DNA from: Lichenicoccus sp965276875
Lineage (GTDB): Bacteria > Pseudomonadota > Alphaproteobacteria > Acetobacterales > Acetobacteraceae
Reading direction: 5' to 3'
NCBI RefSeq assembly: GCF_965276875.1
Contig: NZ_OZ255701.1
Coordinates: 1,860,001-1,924,000, forward strand
Length of the DNA stretch: 64,000 nucleotides
Shown in pieces: positions 34,627-42,906 of the stretch; the stretch's first letter is position 1; each line of letters starts with the position of its first letter. Both the position numbers and the translations under genes were made by a program. The notes beneath the pieces were generated by a model. That model ran no database searches, was not told the origin of the DNA, and was given only the letters and a program-made list of their open reading frames with translations.

Positions 34627-35210
34627 AGCGCCTCGGCCGGGTGCGGGCGATCACATCGGACGCCGAACGGCTCGTCGTCGACACCGGTTTCGCCGACCTG
34701 GCTTTGGGCGAGAGTGTCGCGGTCAATGGCGTCTGTCTGACCGTCACCGAATTCGATGTCAGCGGCATGGCCGCCTTCTTCGTCAGCCCGGAAACGCTCG
34801 CGCGCACCAGCCTGGGGACGCTGGTGGCAGGCGGGCGGGTCAATCTGGAGCGCGCGGTGACGCCCTCGACCCGGCTGTCCGGCCACATCGTGCAAGGCCA
34901 TGTCGATGGCGTGGCCACCCTCGCGTCGGTCGAGGCGCGCGGCGATGCCTGGTCGCTGCTGCTCGACCTGCCCGAGCCGCTGCGCCGTTATTGCGTCGAG
35001 AAGGGCTCGATCACGCTCGACGGCATAAGCCTGACCATCAACGCCTTGCCGGCGTCCGAAGTGCCGGGTCGGTTCGGCCTCGCGCTGATGATCATCCCGC
35101 ACACCTGGGAGCAGACCAACCTCGGCACCCTCGCACCCGGTGCCATCCTCAATGTCGAAGTCGACGTGATCGCCAAATATGTGGAGCAACTATGTCAGCG
35201 TCCGAACTGA
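34608..35210 (+). CDS. ribE: Riboflavin synthase alpha chain RibE
   Basis: Riboflavin synthase dismutates two lumazine molecules into riboflavin. The 200-residue protein begins MFSGIIERLGRVRAI and consists of two similar barrel repeats (each with a GESVAVNGVCLTV- or GSITLDGISLTIN-type strand), with the family motif LSGHIVQGHVDGV between them. AGGAGG sits six bases before the ATG at 34608, a strong Shine-Dalgarno embedded in ribD. It overlaps ribD and ribBA by 19 bases each. It is called ribE here as in alphaproteobacteria; E. coli uses ribC. Confidence 0.96.
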   Translation: MFSGIIERLGRVRAITSDAERLVVDTGFADLALGESVAVNGVCLTVTEFDVSGMAAFFVSPETLARTSLGTLVAGGRVNLERAVTPSTRLSGHIVQGHVDGVATLASVEARGDAWSLLLDLPEPLRRYCVEKGSITLDGISLTINALPASEVPGRFGLALMIIPHTWEQTNLGTLAPGAILNVEVDVIAKYVEQLCQRPN

Positions 35211-36487
35211 ACCCGCCCGAACCCGGCCGCAGTTTGCTGGAGGCGATCGCGGCGCTGCAAGCCGGGCGCATGGTCATCATGGTCGATGACGAGGACCGCG
35301 AGAACGAGGGCGACCTGGTCCTGGCCGCGGAGCACGCCACCCCGGAGGCGATCAACTTCCTGGTCACGCACGGGCGCGGCCTGGTCTGCCTGTCGATGGA
35401 GGCGGCGCAACTCGACCGGCTGCATGTGCCGATGATGGTACGCAACAACACGGCCCCGCGCGGCACCGCGTTCACCATCTCGATCGAGGCGCGGCACGGT
35501 GTCACCACCGGCATCTCCGCGCATGATCGGGCCCATACCATCAAGGTGGCCTGCGCCGACGGGTCCGGGCCTGAGGATCTCGTCAGCCCGGGGCATGTGT
35601 TCCCGCTGCGTGCGGCACCAGGTGGCGTGTTGGCACGGGCTGGCCACACCGAAGGCTCGCTCGACCTGCTGCGGCTCGCCGGCTTGCGCCCGGCGGCGGT
35701 GATTTGCGAGGTCATGCGCGACGACGGGCGCATGGCGCGCCTGGCGGAGCTGCGCGGCTTTGCCGAGCAGCACAAGTTGCCGATCGTCAGCATCGCCGAA
35801 CTCGTGCGCCATCGCCTGGCGCTGGCCGCCTGCGGTATGGACGGGCCGATCGCGGCACCCGCCGAGACCCTGGAGCCGCTCGCCAGCGCCCGCCTACCGA
35901 GCGCCTTCGGCCAGTCGGGGGATTTCATGGTGCATGCCTTTCGCGACCCGCGCGACGGGCTGGAGCATCTCGCCATCGTCAAGGGCGACCCGGCCTCGGT
36001 AACACGGCCGCTGGTGCGCCTGCATTCGGAGTGCCTGACTGGCGATGCGCTCGGCTCGCTGCGCTGCGACTGCGGCGCGCAATTGCAGATGGCGCTACGG
36101 CACATCTCGGAAAGTCCGGCCGGGGTGCTGGTCTATCTGCGCGGTCATGAAGGGCGCGGCATCGGTCTGGCCAACAAGATCCGCGCCTACGCGTTGCAGG
36201 ATGCGGGCTTTGATACGGTCGAGGCCAACCACCGGCTCGGCTTTGGTACTGACGAACGGGACTGGGGGGTTGCGGCACGCATCCTGCGCCATCTCGGCGT
36301 CGGCGCGCTGGACCTGCTGACCAACAATCCGGACAAGATCAAGGGCCTGCGTGCCAGCGGCATCGAGGTGGTGCTGCGGGTGCCGCTGGAAATCCCGCCC
36401 AATCCGCACAACGCTGCCTATCTCGAATCCAAGCGTCTGCGCATGGGCCACGCGCTGCATGCGGCCGGCCCGGTTGCCGCGGAATGA
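35192..36487 (+). CDS. ribBA: Bifunctional DHBP synthase / GTP cyclohydrolase II RibBA
   Basis: The 431-residue protein fuses both entry enzymes of riboflavin synthesis. Residues ~12-215 are 3,4-dihydroxy-2-butanone-4-phosphate synthase (MVDDEDRENEGDLVLAAEHA, HTEGSLDLLRLAG). Residues ~225-425 are GTP cyclohydrolase II, with the zinc cysteines in SECLTGDALGSLRCDCGAQL, and YLRGHEGRGIGLANK and GFGTDERDWG. In some alphaproteobacterial RibBA proteins the cyclohydrolase half is degenerate, but here the zinc and catalytic motifs look intact. The stop overlaps ribH as ATGA. Confidence 0.96.
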   Translation: MSASELNPPEPGRSLLEAIAALQAGRMVIMVDDEDRENEGDLVLAAEHATPEAINFLVTHGRGLVCLSMEAAQLDRLHVPMMVRNNTAPRGTAFTISIEARHGVTTGISAHDRAHTIKVACADGSGPEDLVSPGHVFPLRAAPGGVLARAGHTEGSLDLLRLAGLRPAAVICEVMRDDGRMARLAELRGFAEQHKLPIVSIAELVRHRLALAACGMDGPIAAPAETLEPLASARLPSAFGQSGDFMVHAFRDPRDGLEHLAIVKGDPASVTRPLVRLHSECLTGDALGSLRCDCGAQLQMALRHISESPAGVLVYLRGHEGRGIGLANKIRAYALQDAGFDTVEANHRLGFGTDERDWGVAARILRHLGVGALDLLTNNPDKIKGLRASGIEVVLRVPLEIPPNPHNAAYLESKRLRMGHALHAAGPVAAE

Positions 36488-36933
36488 CCACCGACACCCC
36501 GCGTCTGGCTCTGGTCATCAGCCGCTTCAATCCCGAGATCACCGGGGGCCTGCGCGACGGCGCTCAGGCCTGGCTGGCGGAACACGGCATCACGCTGCAG
36601 GAGGCGGATGTGTTCGAAAGCCCGGGCGCCTTCGAGCTGCCGCTCATCGCCCAGGCGCTGGCGCGTTCCGGTCGTTTTGGCGGCGTGATCTGCCTGGGCT
36701 GCGTGATCAAGGGCGACACCGCGCATTTCGAGTTCATCAGCCTCGGCGCGTCGATCGGTCTGATGCAGGCATCACTGGCCACCCAAGTGCCGATCAGCTT
36801 CGGCATTCTCACCACCTACACCGAGGAGCAGGCGGTCGCGCGCTCTGGCAACGACGCCCATAACAAGGGCCGGGAGGCGGCCGCCGCTTGTGTGGAGAGC
36901 ATTGCCGTGCTGCAGGCCATCCAAGTTTCGTGA
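36484..36933 (+). CDS. ribH: Lumazine synthase RibH
   Basis: 6,7-Dimethyl-8-ribityllumazine synthase condenses the products of RibD and RibBA. The 149-residue protein has LALVISRFNPEITGGL, VFESPGAFELPLIAQ, CLGCVIKGDTAHFEFI and SFGILTTYTEEQAVARSG followed by NKGREAAAACVE, all family motifs. The ATGA overlap with ribBA completes a compact four-gene operon under the FMN riboswitch. No nusB gene follows, unlike many genomes. Confidence 0.96.
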   Translation: MTTDTPRLALVISRFNPEITGGLRDGAQAWLAEHGITLQEADVFESPGAFELPLIAQALARSGRFGGVICLGCVIKGDTAHFEFISLGASIGLMQASLATQVPISFGILTTYTEEQAVARSGNDAHNKGREAAAACVESIAVLQAIQVS

Positions 36934-37039
36934 AAATTGCCCCAAAATGCGGTCGCAAGCGTGACTTCGAGCACAACCTGCGTTATACGTAATAGTCAAG
37001 AGGAGGAATTTTCCGGGATCGCTTCGTGGGAACCGTGAG

Positions 37040-37183
37040 ATGCTTGATGCAGTGTTCACGTTCGCTTTTCAACATTACGTGATTTTTGGGCTCGTTGCGA
37101 TCGGCGTCGGCGTGGTTCTGAACCTGATCTTTACCGCGGGTCCGGAGATCGTCGAGCAGTTGCGCCTGAATAAGCTGTTCTGA
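37040..37183 (+). CDS. 47-residue single-span membrane protein
   Basis: A short frame, ATG at 37040 to TGA at 37181-37183, encodes a hydrophobic helix (YVIFGLVAIGVGVVLNLIFT) followed by a charged cytoplasmic-type tail (GPEIVEQLRLNKLF). The codons use G/C-ending bases as in the genome, and the hydrophobic-then-amphipathic pattern is unlikely by chance. The ATG is preceded by GTGGGAACCGTGAG, a modest ribosome-binding site. No family was recognised. It stands alone between ribH and the convergent monooxygenase gene. Confidence 0.5.
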   Translation: MLDAVFTFAFQHYVIFGLVAIGVGVVLNLIFTAGPEIVEQLRLNKLF

Positions 37184-37184
37184 T

Positions 37185-38180
37185 CTAGGCTGGCTGGAGT
37201 GCTCCCAGGTGTTCGGCCGCCATCGTCATGGACCGTCGCCGAGCAGCGTGGTCGTAGATCTGTGAGGCGATGAGCAACTCATCCGGTTGATGCCGCTCGA
37301 TAAAGCTATCCAGACCTCTGCCCACGATTTCCCGGTTACCAACCACCGATGCGGATAAGGCGCGCTTAATCCCGGCTGCCTCAGGCGGTGTCCAGAGCCC
37401 CTCCATACTGTCCACCGGCGGCTGCAGCTTTCCTGGCATCCCACGGCGAAGCATCATGAATTGCTGCTTGGCGGAGGTGAATAGACGTTCCGCCGCATAA
37501 TCGTCTTCGGCGGCAATTACGTTCAGCGCCAGCATGACGTAGGGGCGCTCGCGCACGGCGGACGGCTCGAACCGTTCGCGATAGAGACGCACCGCCTGCT
37601 CCATCAGGTCGGGGGCGAAATGCGAGGCGAATGCAAACGGCAACCCGAGCATGGCCGCGAGTTGGGCGCTGTACAGACTCGATCCGAGCAGCCAGATCGG
37701 CACCTCAAGGCCCTCGCCCGGCACCGCCCGTACTGCCTGGTCCGCGTTCGCCGGGCGGAAGTAGGATTGCAGCTCGATCACGTCGTGCGGGAACCGATCG
37801 GCACTCGTGGGATCGCGTCGCAGCGCCAGCATGGTTCGCTGGTCGGACCCGGGCGCGCGGCCGACGCCGAGATCGATACGGCCGGGATGCAGGGCAGCCA
37901 GCGTTCCGAACTGCTCGGCAATGGTCAGCGGGGCGTGATTCGGCAGCATGATGCCGCCGGATCCCACCCGTATCCGGCTGGTTCCGGCGGCGACGTGGGC
38001 GATCACCACAGCGGTTGCCGCCGAGGCAATCCCGGGCATGTTGTGATGCTCGGCCAACCAATAGCGGGAAAAGCCGAGCGCCTCGGCATGCCGCGCGAGA
38101 TCGAGCGTGTTGCGGAGTGCCAGGCCAGCATCGCCGCCCTCCACGATCGGCGACAGGTCGAGCATCGAAAACTTCGTCAT
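37185..38180 (-). CDS. LLM-class flavin-dependent monooxygenase (MsnO8-like)
   Basis: The 331-residue protein is a bacterial luciferase-like TIM barrel: MLDLSPIVEGGDAGLALRNT, ALGFSRYWLAEHHNMPGIAS, IRVGSGGIMLPNHAPLTIAE, GRIDLGVGRAPGSDQRTM and IWLLGSSLYSAQLAA are hallmarks of the MsnO8 group. Such enzymes use reduced FMN from a separate reductase. Substrate unknown. The ATG at 38180 matches family length. Its position next to the riboflavin operon is suggestive but not coupled, since the genes converge. Confidence 0.92.
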   Translation of the reverse strand: MTKFSMLDLSPIVEGGDAGLALRNTLDLARHAEALGFSRYWLAEHHNMPGIASAATAVVIAHVAAGTSRIRVGSGGIMLPNHAPLTIAEQFGTLAALHPGRIDLGVGRAPGSDQRTMLALRRDPTSADRFPHDVIELQSYFRPANADQAVRAVPGEGLEVPIWLLGSSLYSAQLAAMLGLPFAFASHFAPDLMEQAVRLYRERFEPSAVRERPYVMLALNVIAAEDDYAAERLFTSAKQQFMMLRRGMPGKLQPPVDSMEGLWTPPEAAGIKRALSASVVGNREIVGRGLDSFIERHQPDELLIASQIYDHAARRRSMTMAAEHLGALQPA

Positions 38181-38320
38181 GTCCCGGAAATGGGGTGCGG
38201 GCGCGCCAGCGCCAAGGCTGGCTTCCCGAAAGGCTGGCCTCTCCTGAATGGGATTGGACTTGCGGTCGTGCCGGCGCGACACTCGCCGTAACAAAAACAT
38301 GCGACAGGCGGAAACTGGCC

Positions 38321-38755
38321 ATGAGCATTGCGGCAATTCTCGGCACCAAGGGCACCGACGTGATCCGCGTGCCGCCCACCACCCCGATCACGGACGTTGT
38401 CCATTTGCTCGGCGAGCGCAGGATTGGCGCGGTGCTGGTCATGGACGAGCCCGGTCGCGTGCTCGGCATCCTCAGCGAGCGCGACATCATCGGTGCCCTG
38501 GCGCGCCACGGCACCGCGGCTCTCGATCAGCCCGCTTCGGCGCTGATGACCCAGGCGCTTTGGACGATCTCGCGCGACGGCACCACCGCCGAGGCCATGC
38601 GGATCATGACCGACCATCGAGTGCGGCACCTGCCGGTGATGGAGGACGGGACGCTGGTGGGTCTCGTCAGCATCGGCGACATCGTCAAGGCGCGTCTTGA
38701 CCAACAGGCGACGGAAGTCGAAAGCCTGCGGGCCTATGTCGGTGGTATGCACTGA
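38321..38755 (+). CDS. CBS-domain pair protein
   Basis: The 144-residue protein consists of two CBS motifs: DVIRVPPTTPITDVVHLLGE...GRVLGILSERDII and ALWTISRDGTTAEAMRIMTD...DGTLVGLVSIGDIVKARL. CBS pairs bind adenosyl ligands and act as small regulators or enzyme partners. There is no attached catalytic domain. The ATG at 38321 is 140 bases from the divergent monooxygenase start. The tRNA-Leu gene follows on the other strand. Confidence 0.93.
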   Translation: MSIAAILGTKGTDVIRVPPTTPITDVVHLLGERRIGAVLVMDEPGRVLGILSERDIIGALARHGTAALDQPASALMTQALWTISRDGTTAEAMRIMTDHRVRHLPVMEDGTLVGLVSIGDIVKARLDQQATEVESLRAYVGGMH

Positions 38756-38763
38756 ACCGGGAA

Positions 38764-38844
38764 TAGCCGCAGCCGGACTCGAACCGGCACGCCCGAGGGC
38801 AAGAGATTTTAAGTCTCCTATGTCTACCATTCCACCATGCGGCC
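38764..38844 (-). tRNA. tRNA-Leu (anticodon TAA)
   Basis: The minus strand folds as a class II tRNA. The acceptor stem is GGCCGCA with TGCGGCT, the anticodon stem-loop GGAGA-CTTAAAA-TCTCT shows anticodon TAA, a long variable arm TGCCC-TC-GGGCG follows, and the T arm is GCCGG-TTCGAGT-CCGGC. No CCA is encoded after the discriminator A. The first acceptor pair is G-U. It decodes UUA/UUG leucine codons. Confidence 0.95.
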
Positions 38845-38860
38845 ATATTGAAGCCTCTCG

Positions 38861-38905
38861 TCGCGGCTCCGCCGCGAAGGCGCCCCTTGTCGCGGCGAAG
38901 CCGCG
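38861..38905. repeat. Two GC-rich hairpins between tRNA-Leu and the M48 peptidase gene
   Basis: TCGCGGC-TCC-GCCGCGA (38861-38877) and CGCGGC-GAA-GCCGCG (38891-38905) are perfect stem-loops sharing the TCGCGGC word, which recurs at 38919-38925. They lie past the peptidase stop on its strand and could end transcription before the tRNA, or be a REP-like element. No T-run follows. Confidence 0.5.
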
Positions 38906-38924
38906 CAGCGGCGTCTTATCGCGG

Positions 38925-39635
38925 CTACCCGATACGCAGCAATGCCGGGCCGTGCCGTCGCAGCCAGGCTTCGGCGCCGGTGCGGTGCGGCGTGAGCTGT
39001 GCGACGAGTGCCCAGAACCGCGCACCATGGTCGAGATGGCGCAAATGGGCCAGCTCGTGCGCCACCACGTAATGCTGGATGTCCGGCGGCGCCATTACCA
39101 GGCGCCAACTGAACATCACCACGCCGTCATGCGAGCAGCTTCCCCAGCGGCTGCTGGTATCCTTGATGACCACGCGTCGCGGCCGCAGCCCCGATGCGGT
39201 CGCGATGCCGTGCGCGCAGGCGCCGAGCCTGATTCTGGCCTCGCCGCGCAGGAAGTCGAGGACCCTGCGCGACAGGAATTCCGGCTCGCCGCTGACCCGG
39301 ATCTCCCCTGCTTCGATCCACACGCCGCGCTTTGCCCGCGGGCAGGCCCTGATCACGTGCGGCACGCCGCTTAGTGCGACCGTCGCATCGGCAGCGATTT
39401 CGGTGCGCCCAGGGAGAGCGGCGAGCTTGCCCGCAACCCAATCCGAATGAACCCGCAGCAACTCCAGCCCGGCCTGGCGCGCCGCCCTGGGTGGCAGGGT
39501 CACCACCACAGCGCCGGCACGGGCATCGATTCGTAGCGACACACGGCGTGCCTGTCGCGAGCGGCGCCAGCGCACCGACGTCTCCCCGGTCGGCAGCAGC
39601 AGCATCTCCGACGGGTGCTGCGAGACCCTGCTCAC
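38925..39635 (-). CDS. M48/YgjP-type metallopeptidase (DUF45)
   Basis: The 236-residue protein matches the YgjP/WLM-type DUF45 family: RRSRQARRVSLRIDARAGAV, TSSRWGSCSHDGVVMFSW and the zinc motif VVAHELAHLRHLDHGARFW, where HELAH gives two ligands and the glutamate. These SprT-like peptidases are mostly uncharacterised. The start used is GTG at 39635, overlapping the YcgN-type gene stop as GTGA; an ATG at 39605 is the alternative. Hairpins follow the stop. Confidence 0.9.
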   Translation of the reverse strand: MSRVSQHPSEMLLLPTGETSVRWRRSRQARRVSLRIDARAGAVVVTLPPRAARQAGLELLRVHSDWVAGKLAALPGRTEIAADATVALSGVPHVIRACPRAKRGVWIEAGEIRVSGEPEFLSRRVLDFLRGEARIRLGACAHGIATASGLRPRRVVIKDTSSRWGSCSHDGVVMFSWRLVMAPPDIQHYVVAHELAHLRHLDHGARFWALVAQLTPHRTGAEAWLRRHGPALLRIG

Positions 39636-40114
39636 ATGCCGCCCGGCGGCGCGCGGCGGCGCACCCGCGGCATTTGACCGGGCCAGGCGACGATATGGTG
39701 TTCGAGCGGTCCGGCCTGACGCTCGCTGACCACCCGGCCCCGGGCTGAAATTCCGGCCTCGTGCACGCTCTCCCGGCGGCCGGAAACGAGAGGATGCCAC
39801 CAGGCGAGCCCACGGCCCTCATGCAGGCGTCGATAGGCGCAGCTCGGCGGCAGCCAGTCGATCTCCGAGAGGCTACCCGCGGAAAGCTGCACGCAGTCCG
39901 GCACCTTGCGCATGCGGTGAGGGTAGTCAGAGCAGGCACAGCTTTGCGTATCGAGCAGACGGCACGCCACGTTGGTATAGAGGACGGCATCGGTCTGGTC
40001 GTCACGCAGCTTGTGCAGGCAGCAGCGGCCACAGCCGTCGCAGAGCGACTCCCACTCCTGTGGGCTCATCTCGTCGAGCCGTTTGCGTTTCCAGAACGGG
40101 GCGAGTTCGGACAT
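39632..40114 (-). CDS. YcgN/UPF0260 cysteine-cluster protein
   Basis: The 160-residue protein has PFWKRKRLDEMSPQEWESLC then DGCGRCCLHKL, VACRLLDTQSCACSDYPHRM and VPDCVQLSAG, the conserved cysteine pattern of the UPF0260/YcgN family (YkgJ-related), which may bind a metal or iron-sulfur cluster. Function unknown. The 3' end is coupled to the M48-type peptidase. The last ~40 residues are basic and low-complexity, longer than in E. coli YcgN. Confidence 0.9.
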   Translation of the reverse strand: MSELAPFWKRKRLDEMSPQEWESLCDGCGRCCLHKLRDDQTDAVLYTNVACRLLDTQSCACSDYPHRMRKVPDCVQLSAGSLSEIDWLPPSCAYRRLHEGRGLAWWHPLVSGRRESVHEAGISARGRVVSERQAGPLEHHIVAWPGQMPRVRRRAPPGGM

Positions 40115-40150
40115 GCATTCAGGATAAGGTGTCGCGCGCGTTTGATCCAG

Positions 40151-40462
40151 CTAGCGGGCCAGCAGGCGGAAGGCGAAGGCGAACAAAACCAGCAGCAGCA
40201 GGCTGGTGGCAAAACCCGGGCCGAGCTGCGGCAGCCAGATCCAGCGCAGCCGTACCAGCGGCCCGGCGCCCAAGCCGAAGGCCACCCGACGCTGATGCCG
40301 TTGCAACCGGGCGAGGGCCAGCAGCGACGGCAACAGGATCATCGGCAGGGCCAGCGCCGCCTGCCAAACAGGTGCCTGCCGCGCCAGCAACAGCGACGCC
40401 GCCGTGCCGGGCAGGATCAACAAAACGGTCAAGGCGGCCCACGCCGTCTCGCGCAGGCTCAC
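40151..40462 (-). CDS. Small three-helix membrane protein of a transporter-like cassette
   Basis: The 103-residue protein has three predicted membrane helices (AALTVLLILPGTAASLLLA, ALALPMILLPSLLALA and ATSLLLLVLFAFAFRLLA). It overlaps the upstream substrate-binding protein gene by ATGA, so they are translated together. A permease of a polyamine-type importer would have about 280 residues and an EAA loop; neither is present. It may be a truncated permease or a dedicated accessory subunit. The frame is intact and without internal stops. Confidence 0.7.
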   Translation of the reverse strand: MSLRETAWAALTVLLILPGTAASLLLARQAPVWQAALALPMILLPSLLALARLQRHQRRVAFGLGAGPLVRLRWIWLPQLGPGFATSLLLLVLFAFAFRLLAR

Positions 40463-41595
40463 TTGGCGTCCGCCCAGCGATCGAACCGACGACGCAGAGG
40501 CACCAGGTGCGTGAGCCAGAAGCCGTCATCCATGATCAGGGTTGGGCTGACGGTCGGCTGCTTGCCACCCTCGCTTGCCGGCCCGTCCTCGTTTGCCGGC
40601 CCACTCTTGCTTGCCGGCCCATCCTCGCTTGGCAGCGTCGCGCGATAGGCCGAGAGGAAGTCGGCGCGCCCGGCTGGGCTGTCGACGAACCCCAGCAGCT
40701 TTTGCGCCGGGGCCTGGTGGTCGGGCGGGATCGTGCGGGGGATCGCCCAGTCGATCGGAATGCCGAGGCTCTGCGCCCATTGCGTGCCGAAGCTGCGATG
40801 GTCAAGGGATCCTGCTGCCATCACCTCGCCGGCCGGCGCGCTGGTCATCAAGGCAGCGCCGCTTTCGATCAACCGCACCGCATCGGCCGGAGAGTTCCAC
40901 CAGACGATATAAGGCTTGAGCTGGTCGAGCTTGCGGAACGCCCGGTCCACGCCGTCGGGCGTGGCAAGCGTGCGGTAGACGTCGCCGGGTGCGACCCCGT
41001 CGGCCAGCAGCGCAATCTCCAGGGTGCCACGCGGATCATGCCGCAGCCCACGTTTTCCGGGGCGCTGCGCCACGTTCCAGAAATCGTTCCAGGTCGGGGT
41101 GTCCGCAACCCGGCTCTTGTCCCAGGCCAGCACGAGGTCCATCCGCCACGCCGCGACCCCGCAATCCTTGCCAGAACTGTCCGGCGCGGGAGCGGGATTC
41201 GCGGTGGCGCCGGGCGCGGCCAGGGGTGGAACGAGAGGTGTTGCGAGCAGCAGGCCCTGCTGGCAGGCGAGCTGCAGCGGCGCCGCCTCCATCAACACCA
41301 GATCCCAATCCTCGTGGCCGGTGGCGGCGCGTGTCTGCAGGGTCTCGAGCCGGCCGTCCCAGTCGGCGGCCTGCAAACGAACGTTGTTGCTTGCGGCGAA
41401 CGGGGTGAACAAGGCGGCCTGCTGCGCCGCCTGCACGCCGCCGCCGAAGGTGGCGATGCGCAGGCTCGGCGTATGGGCAGCCTCAGCGCCGCCGGTGGAC
41501 CAGAGCAGCAGACATCCCGCCAACCAGAGATGGAGACCAGGGGCCCGCAGAAGGACAAGAACGGGGGGGATGCGGGATCCTTTGCGGCGGACCAT
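40459..41595 (-). CDS. PotD-like extracellular solute-binding protein
   Basis: The 378-residue protein has a signal-like helix (LHLWLAGCLLLWSTGGAEAA) then SLRIATFGGGVQAAQQAALF, WDLVLMEAAPLQLACQQGLL, WNDFWNVAQRPGKRGLRHDP, KPYIVWWNSPADAVRLIESG and FGTQWAQSLGIPIDW, the fold pattern of spermidine/putrescine or iron-type binding proteins. A degenerate repeat adds Gly-Pro-Ala-Ser/Asn units near the C-terminus. Chosen start ATG 41595; an upstream frame to 41673 adds a basic lead. The neighbouring ATPase has lost its catalytic motifs, so a normal import function is doubtful. Confidence 0.75.
   Translation of the reverse strand: MVRRKGSRIPPVLVLLRAPGLHLWLAGCLLLWSTGGAEAAHTPSLRIATFGGGVQAAQQAALFTPFAASNNVRLQAADWDGRLETLQTRAATGHEDWDLVLMEAAPLQLACQQGLLLATPLVPPLAAPGATANPAPAPDSSGKDCGVAAWRMDLVLAWDKSRVADTPTWNDFWNVAQRPGKRGLRHDPRGTLEIALLADGVAPGDVYRTLATPDGVDRAFRKLDQLKPYIVWWNSPADAVRLIESGAALMTSAPAGEVMAAGSLDHRSFGTQWAQSLGIPIDWAIPRTIPPDHQAPAQKLLGFVDSPAGRADFLSAYRATLPSEDGPASKSGPANEDGPASEGGKQPTVSPTLIMDDGFWLTHLVPLRRRFDRWADAK
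40568..40632 (-). repeat. 18-bp degenerate tandem repeat in the solute-binding protein gene
   Basis: About three and a half copies of an 18-bp unit built on CTTGCCGGCCCATCCTCG encode Gly-Pro-Ala-Ser/Asn-Glu/Lys-Asp/Ser/Gly repeats near the C-terminus. The unit keeps frame, so copy change would alter a linker only. Confidence 0.75.
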
Positions 41596-41727
41596 GGTGC
41601 GCGGATCGCGGCAAAGAACGCTCAGGGACCGGGACTTTCTCTGTACAGCCGAAGCCCGTTCTCTGTAGCGCACTCTCTGGCGCGCTGGAACCGCCCGGAT
41701 CGCCTGCCCAGAGTCACGTGCCCGGAG

Positions 41728-42846
41728 TCACCCACCCAGCGGGAAGGCCACGGCATGCGCCGGTGGCCAAGCCAGCAGTGCCGCGCGTCCGGGGCGCAGT
41801 CCCGTGGTCGGCTGCGACGCCGGCCTGCGCACCAGCACCTCGCCCCCTGCCGCTAGGCGCACGCGCAGCTGCACGTGATCGCCGAGATGCACCAGGTCGG
41901 ACAGCGTACCGGCGAGGCCATCGCCGCCGAAGGCGCCACCCAGATCCTCCTGGCCAGGTGCCGCGAACGCGACGGCAACGCGTTCGGGTCGCACGCACAC
42001 CACGCACGAAGCCCCGGCTTGCAGATCGCGTGAGGCCATCGCGTCCACGCTCGGCCCGGCGCTGAGCCTGACCCGGGCGACGTCGTCCTCGACCCATTCC
42101 ACCCTGCCGCTCAGGCTGTTGGCAGCGCCGAAGCCGACCGCCACCTGCTCATCGGCAGGCCTGTCGAGCAGCTCCGCGGCGGTGCCGAACTGACGCAGCC
42201 CGGAGTTTGTCAGGATGCCGATCCGCTCCCCCATCATCAGCGCCTCGTCGCGATCATGCGTGAGCAACAGCAAGGCGAGGCCGCGCGCCCGCGCGAGCCG
42301 GCGCAGCAGAAGCTGCGTATCGTGCCGGGGCCCTGGCGCGATCCGGCCGAGCGGGTCGTCCAGCAGCACCACCCCGGGATCGCCGACCAGCGCCCGCGCC
42401 AGCGCCGCGCGCAGTCGTTGCGCCGGATCGAGGCGGCCGGGACGCCGGTTCGCCTCGGCTTCAAGCCCAAGCAAGGCAAGCGCCTGGTCGACCCGATGGC
42501 GGCCGGCGGCCGGCATGCGCCTGGCGGCCAGCGCGAAGCCCAAATTGTCGCGCACGCTCAGATGGTCCAGCAGCGGATCCCGCTCGGAGAGGATCGCGAT
42601 CCCGCGCAGCACGGGCGGCAGCGCGGTCACATCGCGCCCCTCCACCATGATGCGACTGCCGCTGGCAGCGCTGGCCCGACCATGCCCCGCAACCTCGTCG
42701 ATCAGGTCCGACATGATCGTCGGCGTGGCCTGTCCCGGGAGTGCCAGGAGTGCCACGCACTCGCCGCTGCCGACCGACAGCGCAACCGGCTCGCCGTCAT
42801 CCGTCAGCCGCAGGCCATGCACTTCCAACCGTTGCGACGGGTTCAT
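41728..42846 (-). CDS. Degenerate PotA-like ABC ATPase (pseudo-ATPase)
   Basis: The 372-residue frame keeps the layout of a PotA-type ATPase, including a C-terminal TOBE-like domain (NSLSGRVEWVEDDVARVRLS). Its nucleotide motifs are altered: the Walker A position reads LLALPGQATPTIM with no GK[ST]; the Q-loop region reads GIAILSERDPLLDHLSV; the signature reads RLDPAQRLRAALARAL instead of LSGGQ; Walker B ends LLDDPLG with Asp for the catalytic Glu. The switch histidine in LLTHDRDEAL remains. The frame is long and open, so this looks like an evolved non-catalytic protein, not a fresh pseudogene. It leads the three-gene cassette. Confidence 0.75.
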   Translation of the reverse strand: MNPSQRLEVHGLRLTDDGEPVALSVGSGECVALLALPGQATPTIMSDLIDEVAGHGRASAASGSRIMVEGRDVTALPPVLRGIAILSERDPLLDHLSVRDNLGFALAARRMPAAGRHRVDQALALLGLEAEANRRPGRLDPAQRLRAALARALVGDPGVVLLDDPLGRIAPGPRHDTQLLLRRLARARGLALLLLTHDRDEALMMGERIGILTNSGLRQFGTAAELLDRPADEQVAVGFGAANSLSGRVEWVEDDVARVRLSAGPSVDAMASRDLQAGASCVVCVRPERVAVAFAAPGQEDLGGAFGGDGLAGTLSDLVHLGDHVQLRVRLAAGGEVLVRRPASQPTTGLRPGRAALLAWPPAHAVAFPLGG

Positions 42847-42906
42847 ACGCCGGCAACTTGTCGCAGCGTGCGGCGTTGGCGGGCTGCAATCAGGCGGGGG
42901 TGAGTC

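Noticed and set aside
38764..38844. tRNA-Leu considered as the target site of a genomic island
   Set aside because: No integrase, no repeated tRNA 3' end and no compositional break were seen beside it.
40151..40462. Small membrane gene considered a plain truncation artefact
   Set aside because: The frame has a proper ATGA-coupled start, three clean helices and a natural stop, so it is kept as a gene though its role is unclear.
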